Origin: Ornithinimicrobium pekingense DSM 21552
GTDB taxonomy: Bacteria; Actinomycetota; Actinomycetes; Actinomycetales; Dermatophilaceae
Assembly (NCBI RefSeq): GCF_000421185.1
Contig: NZ_ATWJ01000008.1
Location: forward strand, 1 to 64,000
Reading direction: 5' to 3'
Length of the DNA: 64,000 nucleotides
Within the stretch, counting starts at the first letter, position 1; each line of letters opens with the position of its first letter. Shown here in pieces: positions 15,139-22,769 of this stretch. The notes below the pieces were generated by a model. The model was not told the DNA's origin. It worked only from the letters and a program-made list of their open reading frames with translations, and searched no databases. A program made the translations under genes and the position numbers.

Positions 15139-16424
15139 GCCACCCCTCCCCTGGTCAGCCGGTAGAGCAGCGCGAGCGCGTCGCGGGCGCTGGTCTCGTC
15201 GTCGTCGCGCCCGGGCCGGAACGGCTCCCGCGCCGCCTCCTCACCCCTGCGCTCCTCCTCGAGCCCGGGACGGTCCTCCCCGACCCCGAGGCCGGCGCCC
15301 TCGGCCTCGGCCTCGGCCTCGGCACCGTCCTCATCGACCGCACCGCCGACCGGCCGCGCGGAGGCGCGGATCTCCTCGACGGCGGTCGCCAGGAAGCCGC
15401 CCAGCCCGAGGTCCTCCCAGTCGGTGCCGTCGTCGAGCACGGCCAGGTCGGTGTGCCGGCCCCACTGGTCGAGGGCGGCCAGCGTGTCGCGGTGCCGCGC
15501 GCACACCTCCTCGAGCCGGGCGTGCTGGGCCACCGTCAGCTCACCCCTCAGGGCGAGCCGCACCACGGCGCGGTCCTTGTCGGGCAGGGCCCGGAGCCGG
15601 GCGTCGAGGGCGTCGAGGTCGGCGTCGGAGCCGAGCCGCTCCTGGACCAGGTGGAAGGACCAGGTGCCGACGTGGTGGGGCGTCACGCGGACCTCCGCGC
15701 CCGGCTCGACCTCCACGACCAGCACGTCACCGGGCCGCTCCTCGCGCCAGGCCGTCGCCTCCGGGGCGCCGGAGTAGTGGATGCCGGGCCGGTCGCCGAC
15801 CTGGGTGCGTGAGTGCCGGTCACCCAGGGCCACGTAGTGGATCTGCCCCTCGTCCAGGGCCGCGCGCAGCGGCCCTGTGCTGATCGAGGCGGGGTTGCGC
15901 CGGTCAGGGTCCAGCTCGTCGACAGCACCGTGCCCCACCACGACCCGCACGGTCCCGGCGGGCGCAGGACCCTGGTCGACGACGGACAGCGCCTCGGCGA
16001 CCAGGTCGCGGCCGGGGTGCTTGCTGCCCCACGGCGCGGCCACCAGCTCCACCCCCGGGGCCACCCGGTGCGGGCCGGGACCGTCGAGGACGTGCACGTG
16101 CTCCGGCGCCTCCTCGCGGAACACGGCCGAGGTGTAGACGGACATGGCGTCGAGCGGGTCGTGGTTACCCGGAAGCAGGTAGACCGGCACCGGCACCGAC
16201 CGCAGCGCCTCCAGCGCCCGGCGCACGGTCTGCGGGGTGAGCTGGTTGCTCTCGAACACGTCACCGCAGACCACCACGAAGGCGCACGCCTGGTCCTGGG
16301 CCACCCGCCCGAGCCGCCTGATCACGTCGACCCGGGACTGGGAGAACCGCGGCTGGGCCTCCGAGGACAGGAAGCGGCGGGTCATCCCGATCTGCCAGTC
16401 GGCGGTGTGCAGGAACCGGACCAC
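15135..16424 (-). CDS. SbcD/Mre11-like metallophosphoesterase (DNA repair exonuclease)
   Basis: A 429-residue calcineurin-fold phosphoesterase with the metal-binding blocks HTADWQIG, CGDVFE, LPGNHDPLD and VVGHGAVDEL. The first block has Gln where many SbcD proteins have His, as in other Mre11-like actinobacterial proteins. It would supply the nuclease activity of the complex with the coiled-coil ATPase encoded next. The GTG chosen (16424) has AGGAG at proper spacing; another in-frame GTG lies 6 bases upstream. The last ~90 residues are Glu/Gly/Arg-rich low complexity, with an EAEAEAE run coded by a GGCCTC hexanucleotide repeat near 15,300. Confidence 0.82.
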   Translation of the reverse strand: MVRFLHTADWQIGMTRRFLSSEAQPRFSQSRVDVIRRLGRVAQDQACAFVVVCGDVFESNQLTPQTVRRALEALRSVPVPVYLLPGNHDPLDAMSVYTSAVFREEAPEHVHVLDGPGPHRVAPGVELVAAPWGSKHPGRDLVAEALSVVDQGPAPAGTVRVVVGHGAVDELDPDRRNPASISTGPLRAALDEGQIHYVALGDRHSRTQVGDRPGIHYSGAPEATAWREERPGDVLVVEVEPGAEVRVTPHHVGTWSFHLVQERLGSDADLDALDARLRALPDKDRAVVRLALRGELTVAQHARLEEVCARHRDTLAALDQWGRHTDLAVLDDGTDWEDLGLGGFLATAVEEIRASARPVGGAVDEDGAEAEAEAEGAGLGVGEDRPGLEEERRGEEAAREPFRPGRDDDETSARDALALLYRLTRGGVA

Positions 16425-16449
16425 GACCACTCCTTCCTCCCTCGGCCGT

Positions 16450-16467
16450 CCGGGTCGAAGGACCCGG
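16450..16467 (-). promoter_or_regulatory. 5' leader stem-loop of the sbcD-like gene
   Basis: A 7-bp stem CCGGGTC / GACCCGG with a GAAG (minus: CTTC) tetraloop lies about 25 bases before the start codon. A -10 candidate, TACGGT on the minus strand, is farther upstream. It could protect the mRNA or act as a terminator for the fluC genes; no more can be said. Confidence 0.35.
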
Positions 16468-16562
16468 TCGGTGATGTGGGACCACCGTAGGAGAACGCTC
16501 CGACAGACCCCGGGAGGCGGCCGTGCTGTGTTGGTCACCCCGGCCGCCGAGGCGGGCCTGCC

Positions 16563-16922
16563 CTACCCGAGCAGGCGCAGGACGCTCAGGGCCGCCCCGA
16601 GCCCGAGCACGAGCGTCACCCCCAGGTATGCCGTCGCGCGGAGGGTCGCGACCCTGGCCAGGTCCGCGGTCTGCACGGCCAGTGTGCTCCAGGTCGTCAG
16701 GGCGCCGGCCAGCCCCGTCCCCAGCAGCAGGAGGAGGACGGGGTCGTCCACCCGGGCGACCAGGGCCCCCAGCGCGGCGGCCCCCGCCGTGTTGGCCACC
16801 AGGACCCCGCGCAGCGGACCCCAGGGTGCCGTCGCGAGCAGGTGCCGCACCAGCGCCCCCACCGCTCCACCGAGCGCGACGGCCACGACGGCCCAGCCCC
16901 ACCCCATACCCGGGTCCGTCAC
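16563..16922 (-). CDS. fluC2: FluC/CrcB fluoride channel subunit (second copy)
   Basis: A 119-residue four-helix membrane protein of the FluC/CrcB family: GGAVGALVRHLL at the start, LVANTAGAAALGALVA in helix 2 and a divergent channel motif GALTTWSTLAVQT in helix 3. Fluc channels are dual-topology dimers; when two genes are adjacent they usually form a heterodimer of oppositely oriented subunits. The GTG start overlaps the first fluC stop by 4 bp; an ATG lies 15 bases downstream. Its motif is more degenerate than the upstream copy. Confidence 0.85.
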   Translation of the reverse strand: MTDPGMGWGWAVVAVALGGAVGALVRHLLATAPWGPLRGVLVANTAGAAALGALVARVDDPVLLLLLGTGLAGALTTWSTLAVQTADLARVATLRATAYLGVTLVLGLGAALSVLRLLG

Positions 16923-17308
16923 GGCGCACCCACGTGACGACGCACCCCGGCCGCCGCCAGCGCCGCCGCCGCGACGCAGGTCAACGGGGTCACCAGCGCG
17001 TAGACGAGAGCAGTGACCGGCGCCTCGTGGAGGAGGACCGCCGCCTGCACGGCATAGGTGGAGAAGGTGGTGAACCCGCCGAGCAGACCCGTGGTCAGGA
17101 AGGCCCGTCGCCCGACCCGCAGGGCTCCGCGGCCGAGGAGGACGACCGCCGCGCCGAGCAGTGCAGAGCCCGTCACGTTGACGAGCAGCGTGGCCCAGGG
17201 GACCGCTCCGGACGCCGGCGGAAGAGCCGTCTCGACCCCCCACCGGAGCAGGCTGCCCGTCGCCCCGCCGAGCGCCACGGCGGCCAGGATGCGGGGCGAG
17301 AAGTTCAC
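16919..17308 (-). CDS. fluC1: FluC/CrcB fluoride channel subunit (first copy)
   Basis: A 129-residue FluC protein with the canonical GGATGSLLRW start, LLVNVTGSALLGA in helix 2 and the GLLGGFTTFSTYAVQ filter motif in helix 3, containing the Phe and Thr/Ser residues that line the fluoride pores. It exports F- passively from the cytosol. The GTG start lies 6 bases after TACGCT, so the transcript is leaderless and the CCTCCT-like bases between are not a ribosome site. No fluoride riboswitch is visible or possible with so short a leader. Confidence 0.9.
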   Translation of the reverse strand: MNFSPRILAAVALGGATGSLLRWGVETALPPASGAVPWATLLVNVTGSALLGAAVVLLGRGALRVGRRAFLTTGLLGGFTTFSTYAVQAAVLLHEAPVTALVYALVTPLTCVAAAALAAAGVRRHVGAP

Positions 17309-17314
17309 AGGAGG

Positions 17315-17335
17315 AGCGTAGCCACGCCGTACACT
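17315..17335. promoter_or_regulatory. Divergent leaderless promoters: fluC (-) and CNNM (+)
   Basis: On the minus strand TACGCT (17315-17320) is 6 bases before the fluC GTG. On the plus strand TACACT (17330-17335) is 6 bases before the ATG of the small leader ORF preceding the CNNM gene. The two -10 elements are only 9 bases apart. Confidence 0.6.
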
Positions 17336-17341
17336 GGGCGG

Positions 17342-17428
17342 ATGACGTCCTCGAGTGCCGATCCCTCAGACAGTCCGTGGCCGGGCAGTGCCCGGCTCCC
17401 CCGAGGTGACAGGGGCACCTCGTGCTGA
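17342..17428 (+). CDS. Possible leaderless 28-codon leader ORF of the CNNM gene
   Basis: The ATG has TACACT 6 bases upstream, the same spacing as at many clear gene starts here. The 28-residue frame (MTSSSADPSDSPWPGS... ending RGTSC) stops at TGA inside the first codons of the CNNM gene, 4 bases after its GTG, so translation could be coupled. A run-on sequence error is a possible alternative. It has no recognisable domain. Confidence 0.4.
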   Translation: MTSSSADPSDSPWPGSARLPRGDRGTSC

Positions 17429-18870
17429 TCGCGACGGGGATCGCGGTCATCGTCGTCCTGACCCTCATGACGGGCTACTTCGTGGCCCAGGAGTTCGCCT
17501 ACGTCAGTGTCGACCGCGGCAGGCTGCGTCAGCTGGCCGACGACGGCGACCCGGCCGCGGCGCGGGCCCTGCGGATCACCTCGCGACTGTCCTTCACGCT
17601 GTCCGGGGCGCAGTTCGGCATCACCGTGACGGCGCTGCTCGTCGGCTATCTCGGCGAGGAGTTCCTGGTGCGCGGGCTGACGGAGTCCTACGCCGACGTC
17701 GGCTGGCTGGCCCGGGCCGCGATGATCTCGCTGTTCTCGATCGGCACCCTGGTCTTCTCCACGGTCCTGCAGATGGTGATCGGTGAGCTCGGGCCCAAGA
17801 ACCTGGCCATCGCCCGGCCGGTGCCGCTGGCCAGGGCGCTGTCCCGCTCCACGCTGATCTACCTCGCCGTGATGGGTCCGGTGATCCGCCTCTTCGACAT
17901 GGCCTCCAACGCGCTGCTGCGCTCCGTCGGCATCGACCCCGTGGAGGAGCTGCCGCAGGGCGCGACGCCCGAGGACCTGACCCGGATCATCGCCGAGTCC
18001 CGCAGCGGGGGGACGCTGGACGCCGAGCTGTCGACGCTCCTCGGGCGGGGGCTGGCCTTCCGCGACCGCGTCGCCGAGGAGGTCATGACCCCCCGGACCT
18101 CGGTGCAGACCGTGCAGGCCGACGAGACCGTGACGGTCGTCCTCGAGGCGCTCCAGTCGGGGCACGCCCGCTTCCCGGTCGTGGGGCGGGACATCGACGA
18201 CATCGTGGGCGTGATCGGGCTGCACGACCTGCTCCGGGTCGACCCGCAGGACCGCGCCGGCACGCTGGTGCGCGACCTGACCGACGACGCCGTGATCCTG
18301 CCCGAGTCGCTGCCCCTGCCCAAGGTCCTCGAGGCGCTGCGCGACCAGCACCAGCAGCTCGCGGTCGTCGTCGACGAGTACGGCGGCTTCGCCGGGATCG
18401 TCACCTTCGAGGACGTGGCCGAGGAGGTCGTCGGCGAGATCTGGGACGAGGACGACGCCGAGGAGTCGACCAGCCAGGACCGCGGTGACGGCATCTGGGA
18501 CCTGTCGGCACGCCTGCGGGTCGACGAGGTCGCCGAGGTCACCGGCATCGAGCTGCCCGAGAGCGAGAACTACGACACCCTCTCCGGCCTGATCCTGGAC
18601 CGGCTCGGCCGGACCGCCGAGGAGGGCGACTCCGTGCTCGTGCGCTGGACCAGCCGGGACGGGGAGGGTGAGGAGTACGTCCACCAGACCCGTCTGGACG
18701 TCGTGACGACGACCCGCTACGTGCCCGACGCCGTCGTGCTGCACCCGGTCGTCACCCGGTCGGTCGGCGACTGGGCGGTGCTGAGCGAGGACGAGCGCGA
18801 GCGCCTCTCCAGCGACACGACGCTGGTCATCGCCGCGGTGGAGCCGCAGACCGAGGAGGCCGTCCGATGA
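17422..18870 (+). CDS. CNNM/HlyC-CorC family membrane protein with CBS domains
   Basis: A 482-residue protein: DUF21/CNNM transmembrane domain (YFVAQEFAYVSVDRGRLRQL start, four helices, VIGELGPKNLA), a CBS pair around residues 215-335 (RTSVQTV...FPVVG; VVVDEYGGFAGIVTFEDV), then a C-terminal CorC_HlyC domain (LRVDEV ... DTLSGLILDRLG). Family members are implicated in Mg2+ export or homeostasis, with CBS binding of ATP-Mg. The GTG start has AGGGG at 7 bases and overlaps a leader ORF. It is coupled to a second, shorter paralogue. Confidence 0.88.
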   Translation: MLIATGIAVIVVLTLMTGYFVAQEFAYVSVDRGRLRQLADDGDPAAARALRITSRLSFTLSGAQFGITVTALLVGYLGEEFLVRGLTESYADVGWLARAAMISLFSIGTLVFSTVLQMVIGELGPKNLAIARPVPLARALSRSTLIYLAVMGPVIRLFDMASNALLRSVGIDPVEELPQGATPEDLTRIIAESRSGGTLDAELSTLLGRGLAFRDRVAEEVMTPRTSVQTVQADETVTVVLEALQSGHARFPVVGRDIDDIVGVIGLHDLLRVDPQDRAGTLVRDLTDDAVILPESLPLPKVLEALRDQHQQLAVVVDEYGGFAGIVTFEDVAEEVVGEIWDEDDAEESTSQDRGDGIWDLSARLRVDEVAEVTGIELPESENYDTLSGLILDRLGRTAEEGDSVLVRWTSRDGEGEEYVHQTRLDVVTTTRYVPDAVVLHPVVTRSVGDWAVLSEDERERLSSDTTLVIAAVEPQTEEAVR

Positions 18871-19943
18871 GCACCACCGTCGCGCTGCTGGTCAGCCTCG
18901 TGCTGCTGGTCGCCAACGCGTTCTTCGTCGCGGCCGAGTTCGCCATCGTCGCGGCCAAGCGGCACCGGCTCGAGGAGCGCGCCGAGGAGGGCAGCCGCGC
19001 GGCCCGTGCCGCCGTCGACGCCTCCCGCGAGCTCTCGCTCATGCTGGCCGGCGCCCAGCTGGGCATCACGCTGTGCACGCTGGCCCTCGGGGCGCTGGCC
19101 AAGCCGGCCGTGGCCTACCTGCTGGAGCCGGTCATCCAGGCGCTCGGCGTGCCCGACATCGCGGTCCACGCCATCGCGGTCGTCATCGCGGTCTCCGTCG
19201 TGGTGTTCCTGCACATGGTGGTCGGTGAGATGGCGCCCAAGTCGTGGGCGATCTCCCACCCGGAGAGCTCGGCCACCCTCCTGGCGCTCCCCTTCCGCGC
19301 CTTCACCTGGCTCGCCAGGCCCGTGCTGTGGCTGATGAACGAGCTGGCCAACCTGCTGCTGCGGATGGCCCGCGTCGACCCCGTGGACTCCCTGGGCAGC
19401 GCCCAGACGCCGGCCGACCTGCAGCTGCTGCTGGCGCAGTCCTACGAGCACGGTGTCCTGGAGGACGCCGACCACCAGATCCTCAGCGGCGCGCTGCGGC
19501 TGGAGGCCGAGACGGTCTCCCAGGTGATGTTCCCCGCCACGGCCGCGGTGACGATCCCCCGCTCGGGGACGGCCGCCGACGTCGAGCGCATCAGCCGCGA
19601 CAGCGGCCGGTCCCGGCTCTTCGTCGTCGAGCCGACGGGCCGGGCGGGCCAGCAGCGCATCCGCGGCATCGTCCACGTCCGCGACGCCATCCTGGCGACA
19701 GCGGACGACGGCGCCGACCGCTCGCTGCTGTCGTTCATCCAGCCGGTGGCCTCGCTCCCCGCGTCGATGCCGCTGATCGACGCGGTGCAGAGCCTGCGTC
19801 AGCAGCGGGCCCAGCTCGCCCTCGTCCGTGACGAGGACGGCCGTGTCGTGGGGATGTCCTCGATGGAGGACCTCCTGGAGCAGATCCTCGGCGAGTTCGA
19901 CGACGAGTCGGACGAGGCCACACCGGAGGTCGCCACGGCCTGA
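18867..19943 (+). CDS. CNNM/HlyC-CorC family membrane protein (second, shorter paralogue)
   Basis: A 358-residue paralogue of the preceding gene, overlapping it by ATGA. It keeps the DUF21 domain (AFFVAAEFAIVAAKRHRLEE, MVVGEMAPKSWAISHP) and the CBS pair (ending RDEDGRVVGMSSMEDLLEQIL) but lacks the C-terminal CorC domain. Such tandem long/short CNNM pairs are common in actinobacteria, and a heterodimer is plausible. A strong terminator follows. Confidence 0.88.
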   Translation: MSTTVALLVSLVLLVANAFFVAAEFAIVAAKRHRLEERAEEGSRAARAAVDASRELSLMLAGAQLGITLCTLALGALAKPAVAYLLEPVIQALGVPDIAVHAIAVVIAVSVVVFLHMVVGEMAPKSWAISHPESSATLLALPFRAFTWLARPVLWLMNELANLLLRMARVDPVDSLGSAQTPADLQLLLAQSYEHGVLEDADHQILSGALRLEAETVSQVMFPATAAVTIPRSGTAADVERISRDSGRSRLFVVEPTGRAGQQRIRGIVHVRDAILATADDGADRSLLSFIQPVASLPASMPLIDAVQSLRQQRAQLALVRDEDGRVVGMSSMEDLLEQILGEFDDESDEATPEVATA

Positions 19944-19981
19944 CCGGGCCGGGTCCGCGCCTCGAGGACGGACCGCACGAC

Positions 19982-20014
19982 GAAGCCCCCTCCCGGAGAC
20001 CGGGAGGGGGCTTC
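19982..20014. terminator. Strong bidirectional terminator
   Basis: A perfect 15-bp stem GAAGCCCCCTCCCGG / CCGGGAGGGGGCTTC with an AGA loop between the convergent CNNM and NlpC/P60 genes. The A/T ends of the stem give short purine and pyrimidine flanks for both directions. Confidence 0.85.
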
Positions 20015-20035
20015 GCGGACGTTCGTCGCGGGCTG

Positions 20036-20884
20036 TCAGGCCCGGCCGTAGCCGGAGACGCCGCTGAAGATCGGGCGCAGCTGCGAGGGGATGCCGGGCT
20101 TGCCCGAGTCGTACATCATGCCGTTGCCGGCGTAGATGCCGACGTGGTAGGCCGGGTAGCCGAAGAAGACCAGGTCGCCGGGCTGCGGGTTGCTCACCGG
20201 GGTGAGGGCGGCCTGCTGGGCGGCGGCGGTCCGGGGCAGGGAGATGCCGGCCTGGGCGAAGACGTACTGGGTGTAGCCCGAGCAGTCGAAGCCGGCCGGC
20301 GTCGCGCCGCCGTAGACGTAGTAGATGCCGGTGTAGGCCGCGGCGATGGACAGGATGCCGCCGGTCGGGGCGGGGGCAGCCTGCTCGACGGGAGCCGGCG
20401 CAGGAGCGGGCTCGGGCTCCGGCTCGGGCTCCGGGGCGGGCTCAGGAGCGGCCTGCTGGGCCGGGGCCGCCTCGGCGGTCGGCTGCTCCGGGGCGGCGGC
20501 GCGCTCCTCGGTGCGGCTCGCGGCGGCGCTGTCGCGGTCCTCGACCGCCTCCTGCACCTCCTCGGGGGCGGGCGCCTGGGCGACGACCTCGACCGCGGTG
20601 AAGCCGGAGGTGCCGAAGCTGACGGCGTCCTCGACGACCTCGGGAGCCGGGGCGGCGACCGCGGGCCGCTCGGCGGCGGCGAAGGCCTCCACCGCACGGA
20701 CGAGGGTGTCCGCGGCGGCGACGCCGGTGGCGGGCTCCTGGGGGTTGGCGGGGTTGGCGCTCGCGGCGGCCGCAGTGCCCGCCAGAAGGCCGGTCGAGGT
20801 GGCTGCGACGGCAGCGGAGCGGGTCAGGGCGGTGGGGCTGAGGCGGCTCGGCGCACGGTGCCGGCCATGGGGGCGCAGGGTCAC
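20036..20884 (-). CDS. Secreted NlpC/P60 peptidoglycan hydrolase
   Basis: A 282-residue secreted protein. The N-terminus has basic residues followed by a hydrophobic signal segment ending ...AAAASANPAN; a long Ala/Pro/Glu linker (PEPAPEPEPEPEPAPAPAP) follows; the C-terminal ~100 residues are NlpC/P60 with catalytic Cys in FDCSGYTQYVF and His in YHVGIYAG. It should cleave the D-Glu-(meso-DAP/Lys) peptide bond in cell wall. The GTG start has GGAGGA; upstream in-frame ATG codons fall inside the riboswitch. The c-di-AMP riboswitch in its leader ties it to osmotic/cell-wall control. Confidence 0.9.
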   Translation of the reverse strand: MTLRPHGRHRAPSRLSPTALTRSAAVAATSTGLLAGTAAAASANPANPQEPATGVAAADTLVRAVEAFAAAERPAVAAPAPEVVEDAVSFGTSGFTAVEVVAQAPAPEEVQEAVEDRDSAAASRTEERAAAPEQPTAEAAPAQQAAPEPAPEPEPEPEPAPAPAPVEQAAPAPTGGILSIAAAYTGIYYVYGGATPAGFDCSGYTQYVFAQAGISLPRTAAAQQAALTPVSNPQPGDLVFFGYPAYHVGIYAGNGMMYDSGKPGIPSQLRPIFSGVSGYGRA

Positions 20885-20898
20885 GAGGGGGTCCTCCA

Positions 20899-21035
20899 GG
20901 GTGCCTACGGGGTCAGCTGTCGGGCTACGGATGGAGTATCCGCCGGTCACGGTGGGCGCCGTGGCCGTGAGCCCCGAGGACCGTCACGGGTAACGGTCCG
21001 AAGGTGGGTCCCCCGCTCCTGTCGAGCGGTGTTCG
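20899..21035 (-). ncRNA. c-di-AMP (ydaO-yuaA) riboswitch
   Basis: The leader on the minus strand contains a GC stem closing into GAGCGGGGGACCCA, a central TCGGGG segment, and the 3' block CCCGACAGCTGACCCCGTAGGC. These are the conserved parts of the actinobacterial ydaO class, which commonly precedes cell-wall hydrolase genes. High c-di-AMP normally turns expression off. The 3' end lies about 8 bases before the GGAGGA ribosome site, so either termination or sequestration could act. Boundaries are approximate. Confidence 0.8.
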
Positions 21036-21111
21036 TACGAGTACCCGGGCACGCAGACAGGACTCGGCAGATGCGCGTCGGGTTCTCCTCCAGGGGAGAG
21101 GAGCGAGAGAA

Positions 21112-21141
21112 ACACTACACAACACATCCGGCACATGTCAC
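21112..21141 (-). promoter_or_regulatory. Promoter of the riboswitch-controlled NlpC/P60 gene
   Basis: GTGACA (-35, 21136-21141), an 18-base spacer and TAGTGT (-10, 21112-21117) on the minus strand, about 75 bases upstream of the riboswitch. Both hexamers are close to the housekeeping consensus. The interval from here to the ideR stop at 21322 (about 180 bases) shows nothing further. Confidence 0.6.
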
Positions 21142-21321
21142 GACTCGGTAACGACGCTGTGGACAGCGGCTTCCCAGGCCGCCCTCAGCGAGCCGCTGAC
21201 CTGGGGTGATCCCGCCGACGCCGATCCCTCCCCGCCGACGACGCGTGAGCGATGTCACACGACTCGCGGGCAACGTCCTCCGCCGCCGGCGCGTCCGCGC
21301 CCGCGCGGGCCGGGGGCTCGC

Positions 21322-22008
21322 TCACGCGCAGAAGATGTGCGAGGCGACGTCGACCGGGAGCGAGACCGCCTCGCCGTCGACGGCCTCCACGATGGTCCTC
21401 TCCGCCTCGCGCCAGACCACGACCTCCGCGCCGGGCCGGACGCCCGACTCCAGGAGCAGCCCGAGCACCTCGGGGTCGACCTGGGCCGGCTCCCCCAGGC
21501 GCGTGACCCGCGCACGGGTGCGGCTGCCCGCGTCACCGTCCGCGGCGATCTCGTGGCTCGGGCGGCCCAGCGGCGCCGGGGCCGCCGGGTGACCCAGCTC
21601 CTCCAGCCCGGGCACCGGGTTGCCGTAGGGCGAGGTGGTGCCGTCGGCGACCAGCCCCAGGATGCGCTGCTCGACCTCGTCGCTCATCACGTGCTCCCAG
21701 CGGCACGCCTCCTCGTGGACGTAGGCCGGGTCCAGCCCGATGACGTCCGTGAGCAGCCGCTCGGCCAGGCGGTGCTTGCGCATGACGCGCACCGCGGCAC
21801 GCCGCCCGTCCTCGGTGAGCTCCAGGTGCCGGTCGGGGGCCACGTGGAGCAGGCCGTCCCGCTCCATGCGCGCGACCGTCTGGGACACGGTCGGGCCGGA
21901 CTGGGCGAGCCGCTCGGCGATCCGGGCACGCATCGGGACGACCCCGTCCTCCTCGAGCTCGAGGATGGTCTTGAGGTACATCTCGGTGGTGTCGATCAGC
22001 TCGCTCAC
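21322..22008 (-). CDS. ideR: DtxR/IdeR-family iron-dependent repressor
   Basis: A 228-residue IdeR-like regulator. It has the N-terminal winged helix (SELIDTTEMYLKTILELEEDG, recognition helix SGPTVSQTVARMERDG) with Met of TTEM as ligand, the metal/dimer domain with KHRLAERLL and EEACRWEHVMSD (Cys, Glu, His ligands), and a C-terminal SH3-like domain. With Fe2+ it represses siderophore and iron-uptake genes. The GTG at 22008 is chosen because TAGGAT is 7 bases upstream (leaderless) and it matches family N-termini; the ATG at 22017 lies inside the -10. Confidence 0.9.
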   Translation of the reverse strand: MSELIDTTEMYLKTILELEEDGVVPMRARIAERLAQSGPTVSQTVARMERDGLLHVAPDRHLELTEDGRRAAVRVMRKHRLAERLLTDVIGLDPAYVHEEACRWEHVMSDEVEQRILGLVADGTTSPYGNPVPGLEELGHPAAPAPLGRPSHEIAADGDAGSRTRARVTRLGEPAQVDPEVLGLLLESGVRPGAEVVVWREAERTIVEAVDGEAVSLPVDVASHIFCA

Positions 22009-22015
22009 GCCCGCC

Positions 22016-22021
22016 ATCCTA
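22016..22021 (-). promoter_or_regulatory. -10 element of ideR
   Basis: TAGGAT on the minus strand with a 7-base gap to the GTG start. It overlaps the alternative ATG, which helps decide the start. Confidence 0.5.
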
Positions 22022-22080
22022 CGGTTCGCGCGCGTGGGGGCAGCCAGGTGCCGGACGTCCCGGCCGCCGGGACGCCACCG

Positions 22081-22767
22081 TCAGGGGGCGAGCCGTACCC
22101 GGCTCCACGCGGTCGGCTCGTCCAGCCCGCCCGGAGCCACGCGCTCCCACACGAGCCGGTCGTGCAGGCGGCTGCGCCGCCCCTCCCACAGCTCGACCCG
22201 GTCGGCGACCAGCCGGTAGCCGCCCCACCCCTCGGGCACGGGCACGTCGTCCGGGCTGCCGGTGTCGGGGAAGCGTCGCGCCGCGTCCTCGTAGGCCGCC
22301 TCGAGCGTCGCTCGGTCCCGCACGGGCTCGGACTGGGCCGAGGCGTGGGCGCTGATCCTGGCGCCCCAGGGACGGGTGCGGAAGTAGTCGAGCACCTCCT
22401 CGGCCGGCAGAAGCTCGGCATACCCCCGGAAGCGGACCGCCCGGAACATGGCCGGCCAGGTGAGGGAGGCCGCGACCCCGGGGCTGGCGGCCAGCTGGCG
22501 GCCCTTGGCCGAGCGGTTGCTGGTGTAGAAGGCGGGTCCGCGCCGGTCGAGCCCGCGCAGCAGCACGGTGCGCACGTCGGGCACCCCGTCGGCGTCGACG
22601 GTCGCCACGGACATCGCCATCGGCTCCGGGACGTCGCCGCGCTCGGCCTGGCGCTCCACGGCCGCCCGGAGCCAGTCCTCGACGATCTCCAGCGGGGCCT
22701 GCGGAGCGCGCTCCTCCGACAGCCCCTCGCCCTCGTAGTCGACCCGGTCCCGACGGTAGGGGTTCAC
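22081..22767 (-). CDS. pdxH: Pyridoxamine 5'-phosphate oxidase
   Basis: A 228-residue FMN enzyme that oxidises PNP/PMP to pyridoxal 5'-phosphate. The N-terminal MNPYRRDRVDYEGEGL matches the family start (P-x-x-x-MR-x-x-Y-x-x-GL), then VDADGVPDVRTVLLRGLD, FYTSNRSAKGRQL (FMN contact) and the C-terminal EGWGGYRLVADRVELWEG with RLHDRLVWER, the PNPOx signature. It is 2 bp downstream of a small gene and probably co-transcribed with it. PLP is needed by HemL and other enzymes of this window. Confidence 0.93.
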   Translation of the reverse strand: MNPYRRDRVDYEGEGLSEERAPQAPLEIVEDWLRAAVERQAERGDVPEPMAMSVATVDADGVPDVRTVLLRGLDRRGPAFYTSNRSAKGRQLAASPGVAASLTWPAMFRAVRFRGYAELLPAEEVLDYFRTRPWGARISAHASAQSEPVRDRATLEAAYEDAARRFPDTGSPDDVPVPEGWGGYRLVADRVELWEGRRSRLHDRLVWERVAPGGLDEPTAWSRVRLAP

Positions 22768-22769
22768 GG

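Noticed and set aside
12838-15165. Long plus-strand frame opposite the SbcC-like gene
   Set aside because: A low-complexity shadow; the minus-strand protein has Walker and ABC motifs.
15296-15332. GGCCTC hexamer run as a regulatory or phase-variable repeat
   Set aside because: It codes the in-frame EAEAEAE tail of the SbcD-like protein; only about four units and divisible by 3, so no frame switching.
17309-17341. Fluoride riboswitch before the fluC pair
   Set aside because: The -10 is 6 bases from the start codon, leaving no leader RNA.
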